64,000 bases of DNA from Streptomyces maremycinicus (GTDB lineage Bacteria > Actinomycetota > Actinomycetes > Streptomycetales > Streptomycetaceae), in contig NZ_BBYG01000014.1 of the NCBI RefSeq assembly GCF_001184025.1, forward strand, positions 496,001-560,000, given 5' to 3'. The notes beneath the pieces were generated by a model. That model had not been told where the DNA came from and did not search any database. It saw only the letters and a list, made by a program, of their open reading frames with translations. How positions within the stretch are numbered: the first letter of the stretch is position 1; the number at the start of each line of letters is the position of its first letter. Made by a program: the position numbers and the translations under genes. Below, one piece after another: positions 1-8,120 of the stretch.

Positions 1-640
1 GCAGCGCCAGGCGCAGCAGTTGCCCGGTGGTCGCTTCCCGTCGCGCGCCCCGGACGGTTGCGGTGAAGGGGCGCCCGCCCGCGCGGTCGAGATGCACGGT
101 GAGGTCGAGCCGCTCGTCCGGCCGGGGCAGCCGCATGCGGTAGCGGCCGTCGACGGGGAAGAAGGGCGAGACGTAGAACTCCTTGTCGGTACCCGCCCGG
201 CCCTCGACGTCGGTGTCGAGCACATAGCAGTGGCGCTCGCCGTAGGTGTTGTGGACCTCGGCGACCACGCAGCGCGGCTCGCCGTCGGGGCCGTGGCACC
301 AGTAGAGGGTGAGCGGGTTGAAGACGTGTCCGAACATGCGGGCCTGGGCGAGCATGAGCACCGGGCCGCCCGCCAGGTCGACACCGTGCGCCGCCAGGAC
401 GGCGTCCAGGCCGGCCCGGATGCCGGGCTCGTCGCCGCCGAAGTGGTCGCGCGCGTCGAAGCGGGCCAGTACCCGCAGGGGGCGCGGGAGTTCGGGCAGG
501 CGGTCGACGTCGACCAGCCAGAGGTGGGTGCGGTGGCGCAGCGTGTGGCGGACCGGTGAGGTGCGCACGTGGGTGACCGTGCAGGGGTAGAGGGCGGGTG
601 CCGGGATGTTCCGCCCGGTCCGCGCGCTCCGGGAGGTCAC
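1..640 (-). CDS. DUF1365 family protein (3' end beyond window)
   Basis: The gene starts with GTG at 640 and runs off the window edge, so 213 codons are visible. The GTG overlaps the stop of the upstream FAD oxidoreductase as GTGA, so the two are translationally coupled. Family hallmarks are the region HLWLVDVDRLPEL (about residues 39-51), RMFGHVFNPLTLYWCH (101-116), VAEVHNTYGERHCY (127-139) and KEFYVSPFFPVDG (153-165). DUF1365 has no firmly established reaction. In many bacteria it sits with a COG2907-type FAD protein and a cyclopropane-fatty-acyl synthase-like methyltransferase, which suggests fatty-acid or membrane-lipid modification; any methyltransferase would lie beyond the edge. Family assignment is confident and function is inferred. 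Confidence 0.85.
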   Translation of the reverse strand, partial: MTSRSARTGRNIPAPALYPCTVTHVRTSPVRHTLRHRTHLWLVDVDRLPELPRPLRVLARFDARDHFGGDEPGIRAGLDAVLAAHGVDLAGGPVLMLAQARMFGHVFNPLTLYWCHGPDGEPRCVVAEVHNTYGERHCYVLDTDVEGRAGTDKEFYVSPFFPVDGRYRMRLPRPDERLDLTVHLDRAGGRPFTATVRGARREATTGQLLRLAL

Positions 641-1962
641 CACCGCACCCCCAGCGCGGCCGCCGCGGCCACGCCGGAACGGCAGCCGTCCTCGTGGAAC
701 CCCCAGCCGTGGTAGGCGCCCGCGAACGCGGTGACGGCGGTGTTCAAGGTGGGCAGTTCCCGCTGCGCGGCGACCGACTCCGGGGTGTAGACGGGGTGTT
801 CGTAGGTCATGCGGGCGAGGACGCGGCCGGGGTCGACACGGTCGGTCCCGCCCAGCGTGACCACGTACGGCTCGGCCGCGTCGAGGCGCTGGAGGCGGTT
901 CATGTCGTAGCTGACCCGGACGTGGTCGGCGCCCGCGGCGCAGGACGGCATCAGGTAGTTCCAGGAGGCGCGGGCGCGGCGGGCGCGCGGGAGGACCGTG
1001 GTGTCGGTGTGCAGGAGCGTGGCGTTGCGCGCGTACCGGAACGCCCCGAGCAGTTCCTTCTCCCGCGGGGTGGCGTCGGCGAGCAGCCGCAGCGCCTGGT
1101 CGGGGTGGACGGCGATCACCACGGCGTCGTAGGCCTCGGTCACGCCGTCGCCGGCGGTGATCTCGGCGCCGTCCGGGGTGCGCCGCACGGCCCGTACGGG
1201 GGTGCCGGTGCGGACGGTGTCGAGCGCGGCGGCGACCCGCTCGACGTACGTGCGCGAGCCGCCGGTGACCGTGCGCCACACCGGGGAGCCGCCGATGCCG
1301 AGCATCCCGTGGTGCTCGAGGAACCGGAACAGGTAGGCGGCCGGGTAGCGCTGGGCGGTGGCGGCGTCGCAGGACCAGACCGCCGCGACGACCGGCGTCA
1401 TGAAGTGGGTGCGGAAATAGGCGGAGTAGCCCTCGCGGTCGAGGAACTCCCCCAGGGTGAAGGTGTCTTCGGCCCCGTGGGAGAGCAGTCGGCGGGCCGC
1501 GCGGTGGAAGGCGGGGACCTCGGTGAGCATCCGCAGGTAGGGCAGGCGCACGGCGTTGCGCGGCCGGGCCAGCAGGCCGGCCGGGCCGCGGGCACCGGCG
1601 TACTCGAGCCCGCAGCCGTCGCACCGTACGGACATGCTCATCTCCGACTCCTGGGTGGAGACGCCGAGTTCGTCGAAGAGTCGCAGCAGGTGGGGATAGG
1701 TACGGCGGTTGTGCACGATGAACCCGGAGTCGACACGGTGGGTCCGGCCGTCGGGCGCGGTGAGGTCGTGGGTGTGGGCGTGTCCGCCGAGCCGGTCGTC
1801 GGCCTCGTAGAGGGTGACCCGGTGGTCCGCGCGGCGCAGCACGTGAGCGGCGGTCAGCCCGGCCACCCCGCTGCCCACGACCGCCGTCCGCCGTCGCCCG
1901 TCGGACCCGGCTCCCTCTCCCCCGCTCGGCTCGCCGCCGGTCGCCGCTGTCGTCCGCACCAT
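637..1962 (-). CDS. FAD-dependent oxidoreductase (amine oxidase/COG2907 type)
   Basis: This 441-residue flavoprotein has the N-terminal dinucleotide-binding motif VVGSGVAGLTAAHVL (residues 28-42) and the downstream acidic/GG segment YEADDRLGGHAH that binds the FAD ribose. The middle region YAGARGPAGLLARPRNAVRL and the C-terminal GAYHGWGFHEDG are typical of the predicted NAD/FAD-binding proteins paired with DUF1365. The gene has an ATG start and is followed by DUF1365 with a 4-bp overlap. The pair probably oxidises or modifies a lipid substrate, by analogy with neighbours in other actinobacteria; the substrate cannot be read from the sequence. Confidence 0.85.
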   Translation of the reverse strand: MVRTTAATGGEPSGGEGAGSDGRRRTAVVGSGVAGLTAAHVLRRADHRVTLYEADDRLGGHAHTHDLTAPDGRTHRVDSGFIVHNRRTYPHLLRLFDELGVSTQESEMSMSVRCDGCGLEYAGARGPAGLLARPRNAVRLPYLRMLTEVPAFHRAARRLLSHGAEDTFTLGEFLDREGYSAYFRTHFMTPVVAAVWSCDAATAQRYPAAYLFRFLEHHGMLGIGGSPVWRTVTGGSRTYVERVAAALDTVRTGTPVRAVRRTPDGAEITAGDGVTEAYDAVVIAVHPDQALRLLADATPREKELLGAFRYARNATLLHTDTTVLPRARRARASWNYLMPSCAAGADHVRVSYDMNRLQRLDAAEPYVVTLGGTDRVDPGRVLARMTYEHPVYTPESVAAQRELPTLNTAVTAFAGAYHGWGFHEDGCRSGVAAAAALGVRW

Positions 1963-2199
1963 CGTCCGCTCCTCCCGCCGGGCCCCGGTCCGGGCCCGTC
2001 ACGGGTGATCCGAAGCCGCGGCGGACGCGGATTGGCGCGGAGGCCCGGGATTCTTCACCCGCGGGACGAGAGATCGCATAACGGAACAAGAGGTGTGACC
2101 TCTACACATAAAGAACTAATAAGAGCAGAATGGAGAGGCGCGGCGCTTACCGCACACCGCTCCCCAGCGGTCGGGCCCGGAAGTCGAAGGAGACGAATC

Positions 2200-2640
2200 A
2201 TGGCCAACGTCTCGCCCACCAGAGGTGACATGTCGACGCACCCCGATGTTCCCGAGATGCAGGCGCGGTACGCCCGCATGCTCGGTGGTCGTGATGTGGC
2301 GCTCGTGGACGGACCCGTGTTCCTGCTCGGTCTGTACTGCGCCGTGTCCCCGTGGATTCTCCACTACACCGCCAGCCAGCCCGCGCTCATGACGCACAAC
2401 CTGATCGTCGGGATCGCGATCGGTCTGCTGGCCCTCGGCTTCACCGCGGCCCCCGCGCGCATGTACGGCCTGAGCTGGGCCATGTGCGCGCTGGGCATCT
2501 GGATGATCATCGCCCCATGGGTCGTCGGCGACAGCCCGGACGCCGGAGTCGCGGTCAACAACATCATCATCGGCGCCCTGGCCCTGATCCTGGGGCTGAT
2601 GTGCACGGTCACGGCGGCGAAGAGCGGTCCGCAGCCGTAG
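2200..2640 (+). CDS. SPW repeat membrane protein
   Basis: This is a 146-residue integral membrane protein. The ATG at 2200 is chosen because of the ribosome site GAAGGAGA at 2186-2193; the open frame extends far upstream but only antisense to the oxidoreductase. After a hydrophilic N-terminus there are about four hydrophobic segments (roughly residues 38-56, 66-84, 89-108 and 117-138). The short SPW motif is at residues 50-52 and its partner APW at 106-108, which is the repeat that names the family. It stands alone between the divergent oxidoreductase and a strong terminator. The molecular role of SPW proteins is unknown. Confidence 0.85.
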   Translation: MANVSPTRGDMSTHPDVPEMQARYARMLGGRDVALVDGPVFLLGLYCAVSPWILHYTASQPALMTHNLIVGIAIGLLALGFTAAPARMYGLSWAMCALGIWMIIAPWVVGDSPDAGVAVNNIIIGALALILGLMCTVTAAKSGPQP

Positions 2641-2651
2641 AGAGCCTGCCG

Positions 2652-2711
2652 CCCCCTGACGACGGCCGGGTCGGTTCGCCGGGGCGGGTCGACCCGGCCG
2701 TCGTCAGGGGG
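2652..2711 (+). terminator. Strong intrinsic terminator
   Basis: A perfect 21-bp inverted repeat (2652-2672 against 2691-2711) begins CCCCCTGACGACGG. It has an 18-nt loop and lies 11 nt after the SPW gene stop. There is no long T-run, as is usual in Streptomyces, but the stem is exceptionally stable. Confidence 0.8.
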
Positions 2712-2736
2712 TCCCGGATGCTGTGGTCACGGGGAT

Positions 2737-2828
2737 CATCCCCGCACCCGCGGAGGTGATCCCGCCGACGTCCTCGCCGGCAACCTGGCCGACGCGCGCT
2801 CCCCGCACCCATGGGGATGGCTCCAGAG
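2737..2828. CRISPR. Two-repeat CRISPR-like remnant (type I-E spacing)
   Basis: Two related GC-rich hairpin units, each with the core TCCCCGCACCC, start at 2739 and 2800. They are exactly 61 bp apart, the period of a 28-29-bp repeat plus a 32-33-bp spacer as in actinobacterial type I-E arrays. The 3' halves diverge (GCGGAGGTGATCC against ATGGGGATGGCTCC), as expected of a decayed terminal pair. There is no third copy at the next 61-bp step and no cas gene in the window. The resemblance to I-E repeats is from memory, and chance similarity of two hairpins is possible. Confidence 0.4.
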
Positions 2829-2849
2829 CCTTCCGGGTGCTCCGCGGCG

Positions 2850-3106
2850 GACCACGACGGATCGTCGAGAACCCACGCGGAGCCGGGCCATCCCCGCGTC
2901 TCGTGCCACTCGTGGCGGCCGACGAGGGTGAGCGCGTGGCGCTGAGCGAAGTCCACGGCCGGCTGGGTGAAGCCGTTCAGGCCGATGATCAGCGCCAGGT
3001 CGGCTTCGTGCTCCGGTCGGGCGGTGCCGTTGAAGGTCTCGCGGCAAGCGGTACGGCGGTGCGAGGAGTGCCAGACAACGCTGGCGTAGCGCGCGCCGCC
3101 GTGCAC
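2850..3106 (-). pseudogene. Restriction-endonuclease (Mrr-like) C-terminal fragment
   Basis: The minus-strand frame contains RETFNGTARPEHEADLALI, then LNGFTQPAVDFAQRHALTLV and GRHEWHE. This pattern recalls the C-terminal part of Mrr-type restriction endonuclease domains, in which a 'G(T)ARPxHxADLAL' strand is followed by a 'GFTxPAxxFAxxH' helix. No N-terminal domain or start is present, the frame is lost upstream near 3107, and the downstream end runs into the CRISPR-like repeats. I read it as a decayed fragment of a defence gene. The assignment rests on remembered family patterns. Confidence 0.45.
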
Positions 3107-3212
3107 GCAAGTGCGAGCACTCCGAGTTCGCCAGGCGGGCAGCCGCAGCCAGGCTCCTCTCTCGCATCGCCCGGCTGACCTACCCGGTCACCCCCCTCAC
3201 TGCGTCGCTGGA

Positions 3213-3266
3213 GCCGGCCTCGTGGCCGGCCCTTCATTCGCAGGGCCAGCCACGAGGCGGGCTTTT
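3213..3266 (+). terminator. Hairpin terminator followed by TTTT
   Basis: Two 21-bp arms (3213-3233 and 3242-3262) pair with only two mismatches around an 8-nt loop, and a T-run follows at 3263-3266. The hairpin lies 13 nt beyond the stop of the minus-strand acetyltransferase and could serve transcription from either side. The stretch 3107-3212 shows no recognisable gene. Confidence 0.65.
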
Positions 3267-3278
3267 GAGTGGGTGGGT

Positions 3279-3830
3279 TCAAGGGCTACGGAAGAACTCC
3301 CGGTCGAGGATCGCGTGCACGATGGAGTCCCTCCACTCCCCCGCCTTGAGCACGTGCTCGCGAATCGTTCCCTCTTCCACCATTCCGGCGGCGCTCATGG
3401 TCTTGGCGGAAGCCTGGTTGAGGGGAGAACGGGCACCCCAAATGCGATGCAATCGCAAGTCGTTGAAGCCGACACTCAGCAGCAACCGCACCGTCTCCAC
3501 ACCGTAGCCCCGCCCCCATACGTCCGGGCGCAGCGCGAAACCCATGGTGGCTCCGCGCTGCTGGTGCGGATCAAGCGCCAAGCGGCCGGACCCGATCAGC
3601 TCAGCCGTCTCGGACTGGATGACCGCGAGCGCGTATTCCGTACGAGGCGTCACCGTGGCCTGTGCGACGGACCAGGCCACGACCTGTTCGACCTGCTCGC
3701 GGTTTCGCGGTTCGAGCGAGAGGTGCTCGGTGGCTGCGGGGCTGCCGTATAGGGCGACCAGTGCTTCCACATCGGTGATGGTGAGTTCCCGCAGACGAAG
3801 ACGTGCGCCGGAACGCGTGATGGGATGCAT
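3279..3830 (-). CDS. GNAT acetyltransferase (RimJ/RimL-like)
   Basis: This 183-residue N-acetyltransferase begins LRLRELTITDVEALVALYGSP and carries the acetyl-CoA pyrophosphate-binding loop VWGRGYGVE at residues 104-112. It ends with the RimJ/RimL-style block SAKTMSAAGMVEEGTIREH, in which the acceptor-side helix follows 'LHRIWGARSPLNQASAKT'. The ATG at 3830 matches the family start. No Shine-Dalgarno sequence precedes it. Instead a TACAGT hexamer ends 6 nt upstream (3842-3837), so the mRNA may be leaderless. The substrate is unknown; homologues acetylate ribosomal proteins, amino acids or antibiotics. Confidence 0.85.
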   Translation of the reverse strand: MHPITRSGARLRLRELTITDVEALVALYGSPAATEHLSLEPRNREQVEQVVAWSVAQATVTPRTEYALAVIQSETAELIGSGRLALDPHQQRGATMGFALRPDVWGRGYGVETVRLLLSVGFNDLRLHRIWGARSPLNQASAKTMSAAGMVEEGTIREHVLKAGEWRDSIVHAILDREFFRSP

Positions 3831-4210
3831 GCCCGGACTGTACCGGCGGCGCAGCGCTGACCGGCTGGGTGCGCTTCGATCTTCGCGTCGAGATCGGGTT
3901 CTGCGGCTGCGGTCCGGATGGCGCCGGGGCATGGGCAGGTACCGGCGCGACGTTGACGGACCTGCCGGCTTGCCATCGCGGTCATGTCGGTCTTTTGTCG
4001 GCGAGGCGGTCGGCCGGCCAACTCCCGTCCGGGTTCCGCTGCTGGCGGCTGCTGCGGAGGCGAGCACGCCGCCCTCACCGACCGAAACGCGGCCCGCCGA
4101 CGCCTGACCCCGAACTGCCCGTCCCCGTCTGCCAGCTCCCTACCGCACGCCTCGGCGTGCGGGGCCTGACCCAAGGCGCCCGCGTGATCTCCGCCCTGCC
4201 CGCGGGGCCC

Positions 4211-4350
4211 CGGCGGCCCCAGACCAACGGCAAGGTCGACCGCTTCCACCGCACCCTGCTCGAGAAACGGGCCTACCACCGACCCCACACCGGCATCGCG
4301 GCCAACCATCAGCCAGCCGCGTCACCAACCTCTCCGGACAGCACACCGAG
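4211..4350 (+). pseudogene. IS481-family transposase remnant
   Basis: The frame reads RRPQTNGKVDRFHRTLLEK, the signature around the catalytic Glu region of the DDE domain of IS481 transposases. It jumps directly to RAYHRPHTGI and then, after a frameshift, to PSASRVTNLSGQHT, the usual C-terminus. The Trp-rich segment between LLEK and HRPHTGI is deleted. Nothing N-terminal of the motif survives, and I see no gene in the rest of 3831-4210. It is a non-functional transposase tail. Confidence 0.8.
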
Positions 4351-4438
4351 GGGCGTGTCTTGAAAGTGCGGGCGAGGTCCGGTGCGCCGTAGTAGTACTC
4401 CTGTGAGCCCCAAAGCCCCGTCCAATTCGGAGTCGTCG

Positions 4439-4786
4439 ATGACTGTTCGCCGCGTCGTGCCCAACATTCAGTCCGAGGCCGCACAGGAAAGCCGGGAGTT
4501 CTACGGCCTGCTGGGTTTCGAGGAGGTCATGAACCACGGCTGGATCATGACGCTCGCCTCCCCGTCCAACCCGGCAGCGCAGATCAGCGTCATGTCCAGC
4601 GACAAGACCGCACCGGTCACGCCCGATATGAGCGTCGAGGTGGACGATGTGGATGCGGCCTACGCAGTCATGCAGGAGCGCGACGTGGAGATCGTCCACC
4701 CGTTGCAGGACGAGGAGTGGGGAGTACGGCGGTTCTTCGTCCGTGACCCCAACGGCCGGGTGGTCAACGTGTTGGGCCACCGCTGA
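4439..4786 (+). CDS. VOC (glyoxalase-fold) family protein
   Basis: This is a 115-residue single-domain vicinal-oxygen-chelate protein. The start is the ATG at 4439, preceded by GGAG at 4429-4432. It contains the beta-alpha-beta-beta modules typical of the fold: VVPNIQSEAAQESREFYGLLGFEEVM, then MSVEVDDVDAAYAVMQERDVEIVHPLQDEEWGVRRFFVRDPNGRVVNVLGHR, which carries the common DPxGxxxNxxxH ending. Small solo VOC proteins include bleomycin-type resistance proteins and uncharacterised lyases. The usual N-terminal metal His is not evident, so catalytic activity is uncertain. It stands alone beside an IS remnant. Confidence 0.8.
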   Translation: MTVRRVVPNIQSEAAQESREFYGLLGFEEVMNHGWIMTLASPSNPAAQISVMSSDKTAPVTPDMSVEVDDVDAAYAVMQERDVEIVHPLQDEEWGVRRFFVRDPNGRVVNVLGHR

Positions 4787-4911
4787 CGTGCTTCTCGTGC
4801 GGCCGGCAACCGTGCTGGCCGACGGAGGGCCTTCAGGGCGTCGCGGCGGAGCTGCACGCCGATCAGCCGGAGAAGTACCCGGCGACTGGAGCAAAGTGTC
4901 GACCGGCTCCC

Positions 4912-5334
4912 CTAGTCGGCGGTCACCCCCCAGTAGCCGATAAGCGCAGGCCTGCCGTCGCGGTAAAGCACCGTGCAGTTCCCCTGAGCACGGCCCGGGA
5001 AGTCCAACCGCTCCCCATCGATGGCGGCATCCCACTCCTCGTACGTCGGCCGGCCGTCAGGAGCCCACGCACGCACCTCATCCTCCGTCAGCGGTCGCAT
5101 GAACGGACCGTCGTGGCTGTCCCAGGCCTCGATCATGAGAGAGAAGTCCAGCACGGTGCCCGTGCCGCCGGTGTAGATGTACTCCTCCCACTCCGGGTCG
5201 CGCCACAGTTCCTCGACGGACCGGCCCTCGAAACCGCGGTTGTCCCGCGCCAACTCGTTCTCCTGGGCCTGCCGGAACGCGGCCGCCGGATCACGCTGAT
5301 ACGGGCCCGTGTGGCTCCATGCGTTTCCGCCCAT
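4912..5334 (-). CDS. Conserved hypothetical protein
   Basis: This is a 140-residue soluble, acidic protein with no family that I recognise. It is rich in Trp and Asp/Glu: ELARDNRGFEGRSVEELWRDPEWEEYIYTGG in the N-terminal half, then EDEVRAWAPDGRPTYEEWDAAIDGERLDFPG and a C-terminal YRDGRPALIGYWG. The ATG at 5334 is preferred over the GTG six bases upstream because the purine-rich GGGGAGGGGG would be too close to the GTG. It has no signal peptide or membrane segment. It is convergent with the VOC gene and no operon partner is evident. Confidence 0.65.
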   Translation of the reverse strand: MGGNAWSHTGPYQRDPAAAFRQAQENELARDNRGFEGRSVEELWRDPEWEEYIYTGGTGTVLDFSLMIEAWDSHDGPFMRPLTEDEVRAWAPDGRPTYEEWDAAIDGERLDFPGRAQGNCTVLYRDGRPALIGYWGVTAD

Positions 5335-5591
5335 TCTCACCCCCTCCCCATCCGAACTGCTTGATCAAGAGCGGAGCGTAAAGGACGGCACCGACAGGGC
5401 ACCACGTCCCGACGGCGATCACCGCTGGAGACCGACAGAACCCCGACACCTGGCCAGGACGGCACGGAGGAAACCGTGAACGGCTGCACGGAGGACGGCC
5501 CCCGCGCGGCACAACGGGTGCGCTGGACACCAGCCCGGTGACCGTGCCTTCCATGACATCACCGATTGCCGTGAGGACGGCTGACCCCTCC

Positions 5592-5628
5592 GGCTCTGTG
5601 GCTGGACCCCAATTCCGGCCACAGGGCC
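5592..5628 (-). terminator. Hairpin downstream of the GMC operon; otherwise empty 5335-5660
   Basis: Arms at 5592-5605 and 5615-5628 (GGCTCTGTGGCTGG against CCGGCCACAGGGCC) pair apart from two G-T wobbles around a 9-nt loop. They lie 33 nt beyond the GMC oxidase stop and are suited to ending the minus-strand operon. I see no supported gene in the rest of the 326-bp gap. Confidence 0.6.
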
Positions 5629-5660
5629 GTGCTTTGCGCTCCTGCTCGGTGGGGAACGTC

Positions 5661-7178
5661 TCAGACGACGGCGACGCCTGCCTGTGCGGTCGGCGTGCTC
5701 CGCTCGGCCGTCGTGTTCAGGTGGTCCAGGAGTGCGCGGGCGCCCCGGACGGCGAGGGCGACTGAGGTCAGTGTGGGGTTGCAGGCGGTGGCGGTGGGGA
5801 TGACGTTGTTGCCGGCGACCCACAGCCCGCGGGTGCTCCAGACACGGCTGTGACTGTCGCAGACGCTGGTGCCGTCGTCGACGGGGCCCATGCGGGTGGT
5901 GCCCTGGTAGTGCAGTGAGCTGCCCGCGGGCAGGAGGACGGGGCTGTCGTCGAGGGGGATGCCGATGGTGGCCCCCGCGGCGGTGACGGCCTTCTTGGCC
6001 TGCTCGATCGTGTCCAGGTCACGGTCGCTGTAGCGATAGTGGATGCGCGGGGCGGGCAGCCCGTAGGCGTCGGACTCGCTGTCGGTGAACTCGACTCGGT
6101 CGTCGGAGGAGATGTCCTTGGCGCAGAACCAGCCCAGGCCGACGACGGTACCGGGCTCGACGTCGGTGTCGTCGGCGAGCGGGACGGGGGAGGCGTCGAG
6201 TTGCATCACCTGGCCGTGGAAGGGGTGGGCGTCGGAGTACGGCACCCAACTGACACCGCTCTGGGGGATGATGGCGCCGTCTTCGTCACGGGTGCGGCCG
6301 GTGACGGCGCGGTGGGCGGCGACTACGTCGTCAGGCAGTCGGACGGCGTAGACGATCTGCGGCTGGTCGTTCAGGTAGCGGCCCAGGGCGGGCGGGCGTA
6401 TGCCGGAGGCGTGCAGCAGTTGCGGCGTGCGCAGGGCATCCGCTGCCACGACGACCGCCCGCGCGGCGATGGACCTCTCCTCGCCGGTGACGAGGTCGCG
6501 CACGACGACTCCGGTGGTGGTCTCCCCGTCCAGGACGACGCGCAGGCCCAGGCACCGGTCGGTGATCTCGACGCGCTCGTCCGCTGCCGACCCACCCAGG
6601 ACGACGTCGGTGCCGCTCCAGGTATGGGCGCCGTCGGAGCGGGTGGTGACGGCCAAGGGCATGGGGGCCACGCGCCGGTGGGCGGGCCGGCCGGGGTCGA
6701 GGAGCGCGGACAGCCGGCGGCGTACCTCGTCCGCGAAGGGCGCTCGGTCGAAGGCGTGGGCGGTGACGTGCAGGAGCTCTTCGGCGCGGGTGAGGTGGAC
6801 GTCCATTTCGGCGTCGGGGATGAAGCCGATGCGTTCGCCGTCACCGGGGCGGGGGCAGGCGCCGGTCCAGTGTGCGCCCATACCGCCGACGTTGGTGGAC
6901 AGGGCGGCGGCGGGCAGCTGGGGTGAGCCGAGCAGCCGGGTGCCGGGGCGGCCGGCCGGGCCGGGGCCCTCGGAGTCCCGCTGGGCGCGTGAGCGGTCGT
7001 CCGGGTCGGGGATGTTCTTGACGTGGGTGCCGGGCGGATCGGTCAGGCGCGGGCCGGCGTCGAGCAGGAGGATCGTCGCGGTGGGGTGCTGTTCGTACAC
7101 CTCGCGGACGTAGGCGCTGCCGGTGGGGCCGCTGCCGACGACGACGAGGTCGTAGGCGGTGGCCGAGGGGAGGGACAT
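5661..7178 (-). CDS. GMC-family FAD oxidase/dehydrogenase, candidate glycoside 3-oxidase
   Basis: This 505-residue flavoenzyme of the glucose-methanol-choline family has the Rossmann motif GSGPTG at residues 15-20. Its C-terminal half carries HYQGTTRMGPVDDGTSVCD, with His423, and NNVIPTATACNPTLT, with Asn467. The His/Asn spacing of 44 matches the catalytic pair of pyranose oxidases. It is the last gene of a three-gene minus-strand operon, 21 nt after the isomerase/epimerase. Close family members oxidise C3 (or C2) of sugars, and actinobacterial relatives such as CarA oxidise C-glycosides at C3. The DUF6379-TIM fusion across the divergent promoter makes glycoside 3-oxidation the leading hypothesis. 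Confidence 0.85.
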   Translation of the reverse strand: MSLPSATAYDLVVVGSGPTGSAYVREVYEQHPTATILLLDAGPRLTDPPGTHVKNIPDPDDRSRAQRDSEGPGPAGRPGTRLLGSPQLPAAALSTNVGGMGAHWTGACPRPGDGERIGFIPDAEMDVHLTRAEELLHVTAHAFDRAPFADEVRRRLSALLDPGRPAHRRVAPMPLAVTTRSDGAHTWSGTDVVLGGSAADERVEITDRCLGLRVVLDGETTTGVVVRDLVTGEERSIAARAVVVAADALRTPQLLHASGIRPPALGRYLNDQPQIVYAVRLPDDVVAAHRAVTGRTRDEDGAIIPQSGVSWVPYSDAHPFHGQVMQLDASPVPLADDTDVEPGTVVGLGWFCAKDISSDDRVEFTDSESDAYGLPAPRIHYRYSDRDLDTIEQAKKAVTAAGATIGIPLDDSPVLLPAGSSLHYQGTTRMGPVDDGTSVCDSHSRVWSTRGLWVAGNNVIPTATACNPTLTSVALAVRGARALLDHLNTTAERSTPTAQAGVAVV

Positions 7179-7199
7179 GGAGTGCTCCGGGATGGGGAA

Positions 7200-8120
7200 T
7201 CAGGCGACGACGAGGGGGCGCAGGGTGTGATGGGCGATGGCCAGGCCCTGGCAGACCTTCTCCGGGGTGCCGCCCCACAGCGGGTCCTCGTGCTCGACGG
7301 AGAGGGTGCCGGTGAAGCCGGCCTCGTAGAGGCGGTCGACGACGCGGGTCCAGTCGACCTGGCCGCGGCCGGGGACCCGGTAGCGCCACCAGCCGGTGGC
7401 CCACGGGTCGCCGTTCTTGGCGGTCGTGCCGAAGACCCCGTAGCGGTTGCGGGCGACCGGGTCCAGCTCGATGTCCTTGGCCTGGGCGTGCACGATCCGG
7501 TCGACGTACGGGGTGATGGTGGTCAGCGGGTCGATGCCGAGCCACATCAGGTGGGAGGGGTCCCAGTTGAGGTACAGGCCGAGGGAGAACATCCACTCCC
7601 ACAGCTCGGGCGAGTAGGCGATGTTGCCCGGGTGGCCGTCGGGGTGCCAGCCCTCCATCACGCAGTTCTCGATGAGCAGTTTCACGCCGCGCTCGCCTGC
7701 GTACTCGATGAGTTCGGGCAGGACGCGCTCGGCCTCACGCTGGTTCTCGGGCACGCTGCGGGCCGGGTCACGGCCGATGAAGGTCCCCACATGCGGTACG
7801 CCGAGCGCTTGTGCCGTGTCGATCGCGTGCTTGAGGTGGGCCCGGATCTGTTCGCGTCGTTCGGTGTCGGGGTGGAGGTTGTTCTCGTAGTACGCCAGTG
7901 CCGAGATGTCGAGCCCGGTCTCCTGCAACAACCGCTGCACGTGCTCGCGTTCGCGGGTGTCGAAGTGGGTGACGTCTATGTGTGAGGCTTCGAAGGCGCG
8001 GCCGCCGGTGCCGGGCCAGACTGCGACCTCAAGTCGCTCGTAGCCGGTCTTCGCGGCCCAGTCGGCGATGCGCTTCAGCGGCCAGGTGGGCAGGCAGGCG
8101 GTGAGCATGCCGAGCTTCAT
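7200..8120 (-). CDS. Sugar phosphate isomerase/epimerase (TIM barrel)
   Basis: This is a 306-residue AP-endonuclease-2-like TIM barrel. The metal-site residues of the family are visible: Glu151 in KLLIENC, Asp187 and His190 in LNWDPSHL, His211 in IVHAQAKD and Glu276 in LSVEHEDP. The ATG overlaps the stop of the Gfo/Idh gene (ATGA), which indicates coupled translation. Members isomerise or epimerise keto-sugars, and several act on 3-keto-glucosides as isomerases or hydratases. In this operon it probably processes the oxidised sugar made by the GMC enzyme. It is distinct from the TIM barrel fused to DUF6379 at 12182. Confidence 0.88.
   Translation of the reverse strand: MKLGMLTACLPTWPLKRIADWAAKTGYERLEVAVWPGTGGRAFEASHIDVTHFDTREREHVQRLLQETGLDISALAYYENNLHPDTERREQIRAHLKHAIDTAQALGVPHVGTFIGRDPARSVPENQREAERVLPELIEYAGERGVKLLIENCVMEGWHPDGHPGNIAYSPELWEWMFSLGLYLNWDPSHLMWLGIDPLTTITPYVDRIVHAQAKDIELDPVARNRYGVFGTTAKNGDPWATGWWRYRVPGRGQVDWTRVVDRLYEAGFTGTLSVEHEDPLWGGTPEKVCQGLAIAHHTLRPLVVA

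Noticed and set aside
2881..2910. Third CRISPR repeat one unit after the second
   Set aside because: At the expected position (about 2861) the sequence does not contain the TCCCCGCACCC core, and homology to the restriction fragment covers it.
4365..4420. IS terminal segment before the VOC gene (GGGCGTGTCTTGAAAGTGCGG...)
   Set aside because: It resembles the edge of a Streptomyces insertion sequence, but no matching inverted repeat or target duplication could be found.
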